Shown: one piece after another, positions 45,647-54,542 of the stretch
Layout of the letters: each line of letters starts with the position of its first letter
How positions within the stretch are numbered: the stretch's first letter is position 1
Source of the DNA: Mojavia pulchra JT2-VF2
GTDB lineage: Bacteria > Cyanobacteriota > Cyanobacteriia > Cyanobacteriales > Nostocaceae
Assembly (NCBI GenBank): GCA_019359325.1
Contig: JAHHHN010000016.1
Location: 62,001-126,000 of the forward strand
DNA: 64,000 bases
Direction of reading: 5' to 3'
Translations under genes and position numbers: made by a program
The notes under the pieces: model-generated
What the model was told of the DNA's origin: nothing
Seen by the model: only the letters and a program-made list of their open reading frames with translations
Database searches by the model: none

Positions 45647-46927
45647 TTACCACTCCACAGGTAAAATCAGGTTGCCGTTGTCGGCATAGATTGTTCGAGA
45701 ACGGATATGCGTTCTGGGAGGTATTGTAGAGTTGAAGACTGCGCTTTTTTGCCCAACCGCTGAGTTGTCGCCGATAACTGCACTGTATATCAAGGCGTTC
45801 GGCCCCAGCCCTACGTCATCACCTACACGAGTCTCAGGGCCATTAGAAACACCATTGATAACCTGCCTACCGCCATGAACTAGAACGCGAGGCCCATAAC
45901 CAATACCATCACCAAGAGTCAAGTTAGTTGATGCTAACGCATGAAAGACAACATCGTTTGCCATACCAGCAATTTGACCAATATGAATAGGTTCACCCTC
46001 ATCACCACGCAGCGAAATTCTATTAGCCAATTTGTTGTTGAGCGTTGCTAAAGAATCTTCTATAATCACATTACCGATGATGCGGTTACGAAAGTTTGGA
46101 TCACGAGTCGAAATTCCACCTATCTGTGGCAGACCTCCAGAGTTAAAAGAGGTGACGGGAGCGTAATTAATTCCTTTTACATTTGACAAGTCTGCTCTGG
46201 CTAATTGTGCGTAACCTTTGGCCAATGCTTCATTGACTTCAACGACACCTTCCATCAATCTAACGTCGGCTTGTGTCAGGTTTGCAACCTTTCCAAAGGT
46301 GCCGCTACTAGCTTCTAGGTTAGTTGTGACGTTTTTACCAGGCAAGACAACTTTACCAGACGGCAAGGTAACGCCAGGGCCAACCCGCGAGAGAAAGTTG
46401 ACTACTGAGTTTCTTTCTATAGTTGCACCGTCTACTTCACAGTTGAAGGCGAGAAATGTCTCTGGAACAGTGTTGCTAAACTGAGTATTAGTAATTGGGT
46501 CGGTAAAAGGCCCGGTTGAGCCTTGAAGCCCGATTTTAGCTGCACCTTTGATTGTGGTCAAGTGTGCCATAATCACACGCTCACCTACTTGCACTCCTGT
46601 TCCCGAAGCTGTAATTTTCACTTGGTCTTGGACGTTAGAATCGGCCGCAATGCTAATGGGGCCATTAGTAGCGTCTAACTGGGCAAATGGGGCAACGTAG
46701 ACATTTTCCCCTAAGGTAATATTTGTGGGATTGATGATTGTTGCAGTTGGGTCAATGAAACTAGCTGACTCGGAAGGTGCTGTACTTGGGCATATAGGTA
46801 GGTTTCCCACAGTTGGATTACACGTTCCTCCAGCAGCTACTGCGGGTTGTATATATATCTGTGTGCTGATGGCAAACGCTAGGATAATCGCAGTTAAGGC
46901 ACTAAAAATTGTGCGAGGTTTGAACAT
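45647..46927 (-). CDS. exported left-handed beta-helix protein (gamma-carbonic anhydrase/acyltransferase-like fold)
   Basis: 426 residues from the ATG at 46927, which has GAGGAC upstream; the frame continues to a GTG at 46945. Signal peptide MFKPRTIFSALTAIILAFAI, cleaved near AVAAG. Hexapeptide-repeat turns form at least two beta-helical parts: GENVYVAPFAQLDATNGPIS and GDGIGYGPRVLVHGGRQVIN, with VGDDVGLGPNALIYSAVIG. The His set of gamma-carbonic anhydrases is only partly recognisable (MAHLT, FHALA, VHGGR), so enzymatic activity is uncertain. Exported location distinguishes it from carboxysomal CcmM. Confidence 0.78.
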   Translation of the reverse strand: MFKPRTIFSALTAIILAFAISTQIYIQPAVAAGGTCNPTVGNLPICPSTAPSESASFIDPTATIINPTNITLGENVYVAPFAQLDATNGPISIAADSNVQDQVKITASGTGVQVGERVIMAHLTTIKGAAKIGLQGSTGPFTDPITNTQFSNTVPETFLAFNCEVDGATIERNSVVNFLSRVGPGVTLPSGKVVLPGKNVTTNLEASSGTFGKVANLTQADVRLMEGVVEVNEALAKGYAQLARADLSNVKGINYAPVTSFNSGGLPQIGGISTRDPNFRNRIIGNVIIEDSLATLNNKLANRISLRGDEGEPIHIGQIAGMANDVVFHALASTNLTLGDGIGYGPRVLVHGGRQVINGVSNGPETRVGDDVGLGPNALIYSAVIGDNSAVGQKSAVFNSTIPPRTHIRSRTIYADNGNLILPVEW

Positions 46928-47112
46928 AGAAAGAAAAGTCCTCACGGTTTATGAAATATTTGGCTATGGGAAAATCTGCGTTAATGAATACGAGATATGT
47001 TGAAGCGATTTCTAGCGACAAGACGCAGAGCGTCCATGCAGGCTGAGAAATTACCAAAAAACTACACTGCAACAGCTTCTATTTAGACTCTTTTTAGGTA
47101 TGAGACAAAGAA

Positions 47113-47340
47113 TTAACCGCCCCAATAACCTGCCAATTTGTAGAAGGTGTCTAAGACAAGTGATAATAAAGGCTGCAAAAGCGGGACTGAAATTGTCGTT
47201 GTTGCCCCGGCTACTGCATTATTGTAGACAGTCTCCCAAGCATCTGGCCCAGTTGTGGACTGTCCATGAACTTGTGTACTAACAGCTAACGTTAAGCCAA
47301 GCGCAGCTAAACCAATTAGTATTGTGCGACGTTTCAACAT
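47113..47340 (-). CDS. small exported peptide (75 aa)
   Basis: 75 residues from the ATG at 47340. A signal peptide (MLKRRTILIGLAALGLTLAV, cleaved after VHGQS) is followed by about 47 residues with a hydrophobic amphipathic segment (TTTISVPLLQPLLSLVLDTF) and a Gly-Gly end. It precedes the beta-helix protein on the same strand (186 bp). Its MLKRRT-type start is also seen in the neighbour (MFKPRT). Family unknown; possibly a secreted peptide acting with the two neighbours. Confidence 0.55.
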   Translation of the reverse strand: MLKRRTILIGLAALGLTLAVSTQVHGQSTTGPDAWETVYNNAVAGATTTISVPLLQPLLSLVLDTFYKLAGYWGG

Positions 47341-47656
47341 TATTTCTTGATACCTAATAACTTTCACATCTAATGGAGTACAAATTAATACATCAAGCAA
47401 TTAAGAATTCATTGTAATATTATTTGCTGTTTAACACTAGAGTTTTAGATATTGATAAAATTTATGGAAATAATAAAAATAATATTAAGTTTATTATGGA
47501 AAACTGTGTTGGACGAGAAATGATTTACTAAAAAAAGTTATCTATCTTAAGGAAGAAATTAGATTAATTGCTGCTAGTAAAAGATAATCAGTATAGGTAA
47601 AAAAATAATTCAAATTCTACCTTGGGGAGGATGAATATTTAATTCAATTCTTGAAG
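47341..47656. other. AT-rich intergenic region
   Basis: About 315 bases, strongly AT-rich, between the small exported peptide gene and the decayed genes. It should contain the promoter of the leftward exported-protein cluster. No element recognised. Confidence 0.4.
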
Positions 47657-47900
47657 ACTATGACCAAAGCGATCGCGGCAATAGTCTTCAAAGGTTTTAT
47701 GCGTTGAACGGTACAGTCGGCGATTGGCTTCGCCAGTGCCGGAGGCGATCGCGCAACTCCATAAGTGCTTTACCCGCTTCAAAAACCGCTCTCTCCACTT
47801 TGCGCTCTAGATGCAGGCGATGTCTACGACAAGCCGCTGCGCGTCTACGCTCTGCTCCTGCTCGGTCAACTCTGGAACTTCAACAGCTATTACCGTAATA
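47657..47900 (-). pseudogene. decayed gene with two small repeats inserted (LERKVERAVFEAGKAL family)
   Basis: On the minus strand three separated coding pieces can be read: VIAVEVPELTEQEQ, then RLHLERKVERAVFEAGKALM plus ELRDR, then RLYRSTHKTFEDYCRDRFGH. Between them lie the repeats AGCGTAGACGCGCAGCGGCT plus TGTCGTAGACATCG, and CTCCGGCACTGGCGAAGCCA. Removal of the two insertions restores one frame. The third piece is familiar from cyanobacterial plasmid or phage-like proteins with a DNA-binding domain. The gene is broken. Confidence 0.6.
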
Positions 47901-47901
47901 G

Positions 47902-48142
47902 TTAATGCTCTGTGACCTTGCCTACAAAAAACTTCTCAAACAAGTATAGTGGCGCACTTACTAAACCCAAGCCATTAACGATCGGGAGCTTTGACTGCTT
48001 GACCTGGACTGACAATTTCTTGGTGATGTGTTCCTAGTATTTGGTTGATTTGCTCTACCAAACATATCTGGTCTATGATTCCCGCTACTAGCCCACAGTG
48101 GTCAATATCTTGTAAGCTGATTTGTGATATTAATGATGTCAT
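47902..48142 (-). pseudogene. IS1634-type (DUF4277) transposase N-terminal remnant
   Basis: The minus-strand frame from 48142 reads MTSLISQISLQDIDHCGLVA, GIIDQICLVEQINQILGTHH and QEIVSPGQAVKA, the DUF4277 N terminus of cyanobacterial IS1634-family transposases. It then meets a stop at 47975; after a frameshift it continues NGLGLVSAPLYLFEKFFVGK to 47902. The DDE domain is missing. It joins directly onto the decayed gene at 47657-47900. Confidence 0.7.
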
Positions 48143-48268
48143 GAATAAAAAACACCATTAATCTCTTTGCTTACCTGCGGAATCTAAAATACATGCAACA
48201 ACGCCGTTCTGTCATGTAATCGAGTTCAGTCAGCACACGCTTAAGTAATATGTTTCTTGAAAGAGGGA

Positions 48269-51200
48269 TTATTGGTTCTCTGTCCATACTGATTGCCAAG
48301 CAAGGTGATGTTTCCAGTGCGATGTGAAATTAAGTTGAACTGCTTGGTTAAAGTCCTCCAAAGCTGCTGAAAAAGCTTTCTCTTTTAGCTTTGCTGCACC
48401 TTGGTTGTTCAACTGTTTAGGGCATTGTGGATTCCATACATATTTTTGACAAGTTTGGTGGGCAATTTCTACATCACTGCCATTTTCAGGATTTTGAAAG
48501 ATGGGATGATAATGTAACCTGTTACAGCAAACTTGCAACCATTCTTGCCACCCACAGTCCCACAAGCGCACTGTTCCATCAAGACTACCACTGGCAATCA
48601 GTTTACAATCAGGGCTAAAAGCTACGGAATTTACCCAATACTCATGCCCGCGCCAAGGTTGACCAATGGGGTTGCCGTTAATATCCCACAAGCGCACTGT
48701 GAAATCATTGCTGGCACTGACAATCCACTTACCATCAGGGCTAAAGGCGACAGAATTAACTTCTTTTTCATGTCCGCGCCAAGGTTGACCAATGGGGTTG
48801 CCGTTAATATCCCACAAACGCACTGTCGAATCATTGCTGGCACTGACAATCCACTTACCATCAGGGCTAAAGGCGACAGAATTAACTTCTTTTTCATGTC
48901 CGCGCCAAGGTTGACCAATGGGGTTGCCGTTAATATCCCACAAGCGCACTGTCGAATCATTGCTGACACTGACAATCCACTTACCATCAGGGCTAAAGGC
49001 GACAGAATTAACTTCTTTTTCATGTCCATGCCAAGGTTGACCGATGGAGTTGCCGTCAATATCCCACAAGCGCACTGTCGAATCATTGCTGACACTGACA
49101 ATCCACTTACCATCAGGGCTAAAGGCGGCAGAATTAACTTCTTTTTCATGTCCATGCCAAGGTTGACCGATGGAGTTGCCGTCAATATCCCACAAGCGTA
49201 CTGTCGAATCATTGCTGGCACTGACAATCCACTTACCATCAGGGCTAAAGGCGACAGAATTAACTTCTTTTTCATGTCCGTGCCAAGGTTGACCGATGGA
49301 GTTGCCGTCAATATCCCACAAGCGTACTGTCGAATCATTGCTGGCACTGACAATCCACTTACCATCAGGGCTAAAAGCGACAGAATTGACCCAATTCTCA
49401 TATTTGCGCTGCGATCGCCCGATGACCCGATCTTGTAGTATTTGATGTAGCTCCCACAAACGCACAGTTCGATCGCCACCACTGACAATCAGCTTGCCAT
49501 CAGGGCTAAAGGCTAGGGAATTCACCTGTCCTTCATGTCCGCGCCAAGGTTGAGAGATGGGGTTGCCGTCAATATCCCACAAGCGTATTGTCCGATCGCA
49601 GCTACCACTAATAATAAACTTACCATCAGGGCTAAACGCTACAGAATTAACATGTCCTTCATGTCCGCGCCAAGGTTGACCGATGGGATTACCTTGGATG
49701 TCCCACAACCGCACTGTAGAATCACTACTACCACTGACAATAAACTTGCGATCGGGGCTAAAGGCGACACAAATAATTTTTGCCTCATGTCCGTGCCAGG
49801 GTTGAGTAATGGTGTTACCTTGTAAATCCCACAAACACACCGTCCCGTCAAAACCAACACCGATAATGCGATCGCCATTTGGGCTAAAGGCGACGGAAAT
49901 AACTCCTTCCTTGTGTCTGCGCCAAGGTTGAGCGATGGTGTTACCTTGTAAATCCCACAAACACACCGTTCCGTCAAAACCAACACTGACAATGCGATCG
50001 CCATTTGGGTTAAAGGCGACGGAAATAATTCCTTCCTCATGTCCCTGCCACGGTTGAGTAATGAGATTACCTTGTAGACCCCATAAACACAAAATTCCGT
50101 CAATACTGCCACTAACAATAAACTTGCCATCAGGACTAAAGGCTATACAATTAACCTCTTGCTCGTGCCCCAACAAAAATTGAGCAATAGGATTGCCAAT
50201 GATATTCCACAAGCACACCGTAGAATCACTACTGCCACTGGCAATAAACTTGCCATCAGGACTAAAGGCTACACAATTAACCTCTTGCTCGTGTCCGCGC
50301 AAGCTATTTGCCTCTGTGGGTGTATTCATTGCTTCCTTTAAGCTTCCCAAAACAGAAGCTAGAAGCTGGTTTGGGTATTTCTCTAAATTCTCACCCATTG
50401 TTTGAATTGCCAGCACCAAACCCTCTAGCGGTTGGACAGGAAGTAAATTCAAAACCCTGGCGGATTGCTCGCGCAATTTTAATTCAGTCAGTGCAAGGTT
50501 TAACTTTTGAATCTCTTGTTCCTTTTCTCTCGAATGGCGATCGTGCCATCCAACACTAGCATTAATAAATCGATTAGCTTGTTCGCTTAAATGACCAAAC
50601 GTTTGCTCTTTTAGTTCTTTATAAGTCTTTGTCTTCAGAACCCGGTTTGCAATATTTTCCCTTTCCCATAGCACATCTAAGGTGTATGCCAGAAGTGGTA
50701 AATAATCATTTTGTTGGTGAAAATCATAAATAATTTGCTCAACTAATCCTTGTTCAAAGGTAACGCCATTTCTAGCAGCAGGTTCAGCGATCGCTAACTT
50801 TAATTCTCGATCGCTCATTCTAGTGAGTATAAGACTATAGCGATCGTGAATCTTCGCAAGTTGGGGATACTCACTAAATCTATCCAAAAAATCAGATTGC
50901 ATTGTTAAAACAATTTTGACAGAGCTATCCTGCTGCTGGCACAGTTGAAAGAGACTAGCAACAAATTTATCGCGTTCCGGCTTTTGAGTTTTCGTAAACA
51001 GTTCTTCCAATTGGTCAATAAAAATCAGAACGCACTGATAATCTTGTTTGAGGAATGTGACAATTTGAATTAGAAAATCTTCTCTAAGTTTTCGACCAAT
51101 ATCTGCTATTTGCGATTGTTTACCATAAGTAAAAGCAAGACAATTATAAAGAGATTTAAAAGGGTTTTCATCTGGGTGAAAACTTATATTAATTAATGAA

Positions 51201-51511
51201 TTTTTATTAGATCCTAAATAAGGAATTAAACCAGCCCGAATCAATGATGATTTGCCACTATCTGATGCTCCTAAAAGTAAGAGTACATTATCTTTTTTTA
51301 AGCGATCGCTGAGACTAGCAATCCAGTTCTCCCGACCAAAAAATTTGTCTTTATCTTTAATTTCAAAAGTTTTTAGTCCTAAATAGGGAGAGTCTGTTTT
51401 GAGTGGACGACGATGAATGTCCTCAGACTTACTGTCAGAAAAAAAGTTGTATTCAGAAATACCTTGGACATTACACCCAATATTTATATCGCCTTCAGAA
51501 CTGTTAACCAT
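48269..51511 (-). CDS. STAND NTPase with 14 WD40 repeats
   Basis: 1080 residues. N-terminal 40 residues contain DINIGCNVQGISEYNF. A nSTAND1-type P-loop domain follows: PYLGLKTFEIKDKDKFFGRE, Walker A GASDSGKSS (81-89), Walker B-like VLIFIDQLEELF (161-172). After a helical region come 14 WD40 repeats (about 404-1000) of 42 residues, that is two seven-bladed propellers. Repeats 8 to 13 are almost identical (GKWIVSASNDSTVRLWDI), showing recent amplification. A short TPR-like C terminus ends it. Such proteins act as ligand sensors and are suspected in defence or programmed cell death; no effector domain is visible. Confidence 0.9.
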   Translation of the reverse strand: MVNSSEGDINIGCNVQGISEYNFFSDSKSEDIHRRPLKTDSPYLGLKTFEIKDKDKFFGRENWIASLSDRLKKDNVLLLLGASDSGKSSLIRAGLIPYLGSNKNSLINISFHPDENPFKSLYNCLAFTYGKQSQIADIGRKLREDFLIQIVTFLKQDYQCVLIFIDQLEELFTKTQKPERDKFVASLFQLCQQQDSSVKIVLTMQSDFLDRFSEYPQLAKIHDRYSLILTRMSDRELKLAIAEPAARNGVTFEQGLVEQIIYDFHQQNDYLPLLAYTLDVLWERENIANRVLKTKTYKELKEQTFGHLSEQANRFINASVGWHDRHSREKEQEIQKLNLALTELKLREQSARVLNLLPVQPLEGLVLAIQTMGENLEKYPNQLLASVLGSLKEAMNTPTEANSLRGHEQEVNCVAFSPDGKFIASGSSDSTVCLWNIIGNPIAQFLLGHEQEVNCIAFSPDGKFIVSGSIDGILCLWGLQGNLITQPWQGHEEGIISVAFNPNGDRIVSVGFDGTVCLWDLQGNTIAQPWRRHKEGVISVAFSPNGDRIIGVGFDGTVCLWDLQGNTITQPWHGHEAKIICVAFSPDRKFIVSGSSDSTVRLWDIQGNPIGQPWRGHEGHVNSVAFSPDGKFIISGSCDRTIRLWDIDGNPISQPWRGHEGQVNSLAFSPDGKLIVSGGDRTVRLWELHQILQDRVIGRSQRKYENWVNSVAFSPDGKWIVSASNDSTVRLWDIDGNSIGQPWHGHEKEVNSVAFSPDGKWIVSASNDSTVRLWDIDGNSIGQPWHGHEKEVNSAAFSPDGKWIVSVSNDSTVRLWDIDGNSIGQPWHGHEKEVNSVAFSPDGKWIVSVSNDSTVRLWDINGNPIGQPWRGHEKEVNSVAFSPDGKWIVSASNDSTVRLWDINGNPIGQPWRGHEKEVNSVAFSPDGKWIVSASNDFTVRLWDINGNPIGQPWRGHEYWVNSVAFSPDCKLIASGSLDGTVRLWDCGWQEWLQVCCNRLHYHPIFQNPENGSDVEIAHQTCQKYVWNPQCPKQLNNQGAAKLKEKAFSAALEDFNQAVQLNFTSHWKHHLAWQSVWTENQ
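48640..49390 (-). repeat. 126-bp tandem repeats inside the WD40 gene
   Basis: Six consecutive units of 126 bp encode WD40 repeats 8-13. They differ at only a few positions each (for instance GCTGGCAC versus GCTGACAC). This level of identity at the DNA level exceeds what protein constraint requires and indicates unequal crossing-over or gene conversion. Confidence 0.85.
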
Positions 51512-51764
51512 CTATATCTCCTTACCTTTGGACACCCTCTGGCTAAATCTTTCCCTCAGTTATAGTTCCTCGGCTAATCGTTGTAAGTACCTCAACAAAA
51601 TTAATTACACATTCTCTTGTGAAGCTTTCCCTGTCGCCGCCCTATAGGATAGAAGTTTTGTAAATCCCATCCGTGAAAGATTAAGGTTTTAAATACCTTT
51701 ATTCAGGAAAATTACTTAAGTCAATTTTAAAAATATGGAGTAACTTTATCCTAAAACGCCGTAA

Positions 51765-53648
51765 ATGACAAAAGGGATGGAACTTTTTGATAACCTACAC
51801 CTTGCTATGTTTAGCGGCAAAGGTGGAGTCGGAAAAACAACAATCTCCTGCACCTTTGCATATCGTTGGGCGCAGCAATTTGTCAATGAGCAAATTCTTT
51901 TAATCTCAACTGATCCGGCTCACTCTCTTGGAGATGTCTTACAAGTTAGCGTGGATGATATTCCTCGTCCTATAGCAGAAATTCCCAATCTACTAGTAAG
52001 GGCGTTGGATGCAAAGCGTCTGCTACAAGAGTTTAAAGAACGTTATGGTCAGGTGTTAGAACTGTTAGTGGAGCGCGGTAGTTTTGTTGAAGGAGAAGAC
52101 TTGCTTCCAGTTTGGGATTTAAATTGGCCTGGATTGGACGAGTTGATGGGCTTGTTAGAGATCCAACGCCTTTTTAACGAGCAGCAGGTAGATCGAGTAG
52201 TAGTAGATATGGCTCCTAGCGGTCATACTCTCAACTTGTTTGGATTGATGGATTTTTTAGACACTTTCCTACACTCTCTTGAACTGTTTCAAGAAAAGCA
52301 TCGGTTTATTAGCAAGACCTTTGCTGGAAGTTACACACCCGATCGCGCTGACGAATTTTTGCAAACCCTGAAAGCTGAACTGTCGCAAGGTCGTCGCCTG
52401 CTTCAAGATCCTACCCATACAGCTTGTTTGTTAGTTGCGATCGCCGAACCAATGAGTTGGTTGGAATCAAAACGGTTTCTAGAAGCCTTACAAACCATGC
52501 AGATGCCTTGCGGAGGATTGTTTGTCAACCAAGTCCTTGCTAGTGCGACTGACCCAGATCGTTACCAAGAACAACAACCGCTCATCAGCCAGTATACGGC
52601 TCTTGCTAACGGAAAGCCGATATTTATTGTGCCACAACAAGATGAGGAGCCTTTGGGAATTGTAGCCCTCAGCCATCTGATCGACCAAATCCATATTCCT
52701 CAGCTTGAACCGCTATCTCCTGTTCGTTCGCTCCCAATTCAATGGCCTGAAAAAATTCCTCCTAGCTTTGGAGATTTTCTCACCCAAGGTCGTCGCCTAT
52801 TACTAATTGGCGGTAAAGGTGGAGTAGGCAAGACCACAGTAGCAGCTGCGATTGGTTGGGCTATGGCTCAACAACATCCCCAGCGTAAAATTCGCATGGT
52901 TTCTATCGATCCAGCCCACTCCTTGGGTGATGCCTTTGGTCTGAGTTTAGGACACGAACCATATCAAATAACTGCCAATCTTCGAGGTCAGGAAGTGGAT
53001 AGCGATCGCATTCTCGATCGCTTCAGGGCCGATTACCTATGGGAACTGGCCGAAATGATGAGCGGCGAAACCCAAACAAGCGAAGCTATTGAAATGGCTT
53101 ATGCTCCTGTTGCTTGGCGCAAAATTGTCGAGCAAGCTTTACCAGGGATTGATGAAATGCTTTCCCTGTTAACCGTAATGGAATTGCTAGAGCAACAAGA
53201 AGAAGACTTGATTATTTTAGACACTGCTCCTACAGGTCATCTTCTGCGTTTTCTAGAAATGCCAACTGCACTGGCAGACTGGCTAGCTTGGATTTTCAAA
53301 CTCTGGATCAAGTATCAAAATGTTCTTGGTCGTACAGAGTTTATGGGGCGTTTACGAACTTTGCGACAGCGCGTAGTCAAAGCCCAAAAAGTGCTAAAAG
53401 ACCCACAGCAAGCAGAGTTCATTGGGGTTACCCTTAACCAGGCTAGCGTACTTGCCGAACAACATCGCTTGTTCAAATCTCTGCAAGAAATAGGTGTGAG
53501 CCAGAATTACCTTGTTCTAAACCGCTTTTCTTCTACAGCAACGATTAATTGCGATTTTCCAGGTTTGACAACGGTTCGCTTACCAATGCTTCCTCGCTCA
53601 GTTGAGCCTTTAGAACGCATTCAAGCAGCCGCCGCCTGTTTATTTTAA
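51765..53648 (+). CDS. tandem ArsA/Get3-like ATPase
   Basis: 627 residues made of two ArsA-like halves. Each has the deviant Walker A (SGKGGVGKTT at 17-26 and GGKGGVGKTT near 350), switch I STDPAHSLGDVL and SIDPAHSLGDAF, and switch II DMAPSGHTLNLF and DTAPTGHLLRFL. Both halves thus keep ATPase motifs. The arsenite-binding cysteines of ArsA are not evident, so a targeting or chaperone role like Get3 is more likely than arsenic export. It is followed after 45 bp by a coiled-coil gene and then the gas-vesicle genes, suggesting a link to vesicle assembly (inference). Confidence 0.88.
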   Translation: MTKGMELFDNLHLAMFSGKGGVGKTTISCTFAYRWAQQFVNEQILLISTDPAHSLGDVLQVSVDDIPRPIAEIPNLLVRALDAKRLLQEFKERYGQVLELLVERGSFVEGEDLLPVWDLNWPGLDELMGLLEIQRLFNEQQVDRVVVDMAPSGHTLNLFGLMDFLDTFLHSLELFQEKHRFISKTFAGSYTPDRADEFLQTLKAELSQGRRLLQDPTHTACLLVAIAEPMSWLESKRFLEALQTMQMPCGGLFVNQVLASATDPDRYQEQQPLISQYTALANGKPIFIVPQQDEEPLGIVALSHLIDQIHIPQLEPLSPVRSLPIQWPEKIPPSFGDFLTQGRRLLLIGGKGGVGKTTVAAAIGWAMAQQHPQRKIRMVSIDPAHSLGDAFGLSLGHEPYQITANLRGQEVDSDRILDRFRADYLWELAEMMSGETQTSEAIEMAYAPVAWRKIVEQALPGIDEMLSLLTVMELLEQQEEDLIILDTAPTGHLLRFLEMPTALADWLAWIFKLWIKYQNVLGRTEFMGRLRTLRQRVVKAQKVLKDPQQAEFIGVTLNQASVLAEQHRLFKSLQEIGVSQNYLVLNRFSSTATINCDFPGLTTVRLPMLPRSVEPLERIQAAAACLF

Positions 53649-53693
53649 CGGCTAATTAGACTAAATACTTTCATACCCAGAGAGAAATTTATT

Positions 53694-53978
53694 ATGTACC
53701 GCACTCCAAACCGTGGACAAATTCAAGCCAAACTTAGCTCAATGCCTCCTCAACGTTCTCAAGCAAGAGCTTACTTAAATGCTTATAAAATGATGTTGGA
53801 AAAAGAGCGTTTAGAGCAGGAACTACAGAAACTCGAAGCACGCCGACATCAGATTCAGCAGCGTCTTGCTATTTTGAATAGTCAAATCATTGCTGAAGAA
53901 GACACGACCCATCAGCAAGCAAATACTGACTTAGAGGACAATACACCAAAATTCAACACCCTAACATTGGAATACTAA
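53694..53978 (+). CDS. small coiled-coil protein, probably gas-vesicle associated
   Basis: 94 residues: MYRTPNRGQIQAKLSSMPPQ, then a coiled coil (EKERLEQELQKLEARRHQIQ, QRLAILNSQI) and an acidic polar tail. Proteins of this size with the TPNR...SSMPPQR start occur in cyanobacterial gas-vesicle regions and are sometimes labelled gas vesicle protein (GvpV-like), but the label is from memory. It lies 45 bp after the ArsA-like gene and is probably in its operon. Role unknown, perhaps as an adaptor. Confidence 0.55.
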   Translation: MYRTPNRGQIQAKLSSMPPQRSQARAYLNAYKMMLEKERLEQELQKLEARRHQIQQRLAILNSQIIAEEDTTHQQANTDLEDNTPKFNTLTLEY

Positions 53979-54330
53979 GTACTAAGATTTCAGCTGCCTA
54001 TTCTTCGCAACTTCCTTGCGCGGTTGAGCCTGTTCCTTTTAATCACATCCTTACCATAGCATTCCTAAATGAGTCGTGAAACTTCTCATTGAGGTAGGGA
54101 ACAGGGAACTCTTAACAGGGAACAATAAAGAAGATTTACAAATGTACTTTGATTTTTCACAAATGATTTAGGATTGCTATATATCGGTTTTAATCAGTAA
54201 ACTATATAGTTATCAATTATTTTTATGAGATATAGCATTTCCTAGTCTACTGAGGTACAAATCTCTGTGTACCTCTGCGTTTTACTTTACGTGACTCTGC
54301 GTTTAAAAATTTAGGTCTGTACCTCACTTA
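53979..54330. other. intergenic region with repeat fragments
   Basis: 350 bases between the coiled-coil gene and a MITE. It has dispersed-repeat pieces (AACAGGGAACTCTTAACAGG, TCTGTGTACCTCTGCG and TTAGGATTGCTATATATC) and no open frame. The last piece resembles the ends of MITE family E. Confidence 0.4.
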
Positions 54331-54493
54331 GAGGTTATTTATAAAGTAAAGCTTAAATCGTAGGGTGCGTTATAGCAACGCTTAACGCACCGAGAAAGAT
54401 GGTACGTTACGGCTAATAATCACTCTCTCAAACTCCCAAAACCTTGCATAGCCGTAACACACCCTACTTAATATTTACTTTATAAATGGTCTC
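54331..54493. mobile_element. MITE with GAGG-type ends, separate interior
   Basis: 163-bp element with terminal repeats GAGGTTATTTATAAAGTAAA / TTTACTTTATAAATGGTCTC and TTA target duplications (54328-54330, 54494-54496). The interior has GTAGGGTGCGTTA...GTAACACACCCTAC, an inverted pair found widely in Nostocales. The target and end type match MITE family A although the interior is different. Confidence 0.75.
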
Positions 54494-54542
54494 TTAACTG
54501 GCAATTGCTATATTGTCTTTAACTTTTAAATCGATTTACTTT

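Noticed and set aside
48533-49438. 301-codon frame on the plus strand opposite the WD40 gene, and a further 285-codon minus-strand frame
   Set aside because: Both are shadows of the 126-bp WD40 repeats in other frames; length comes from repetition.
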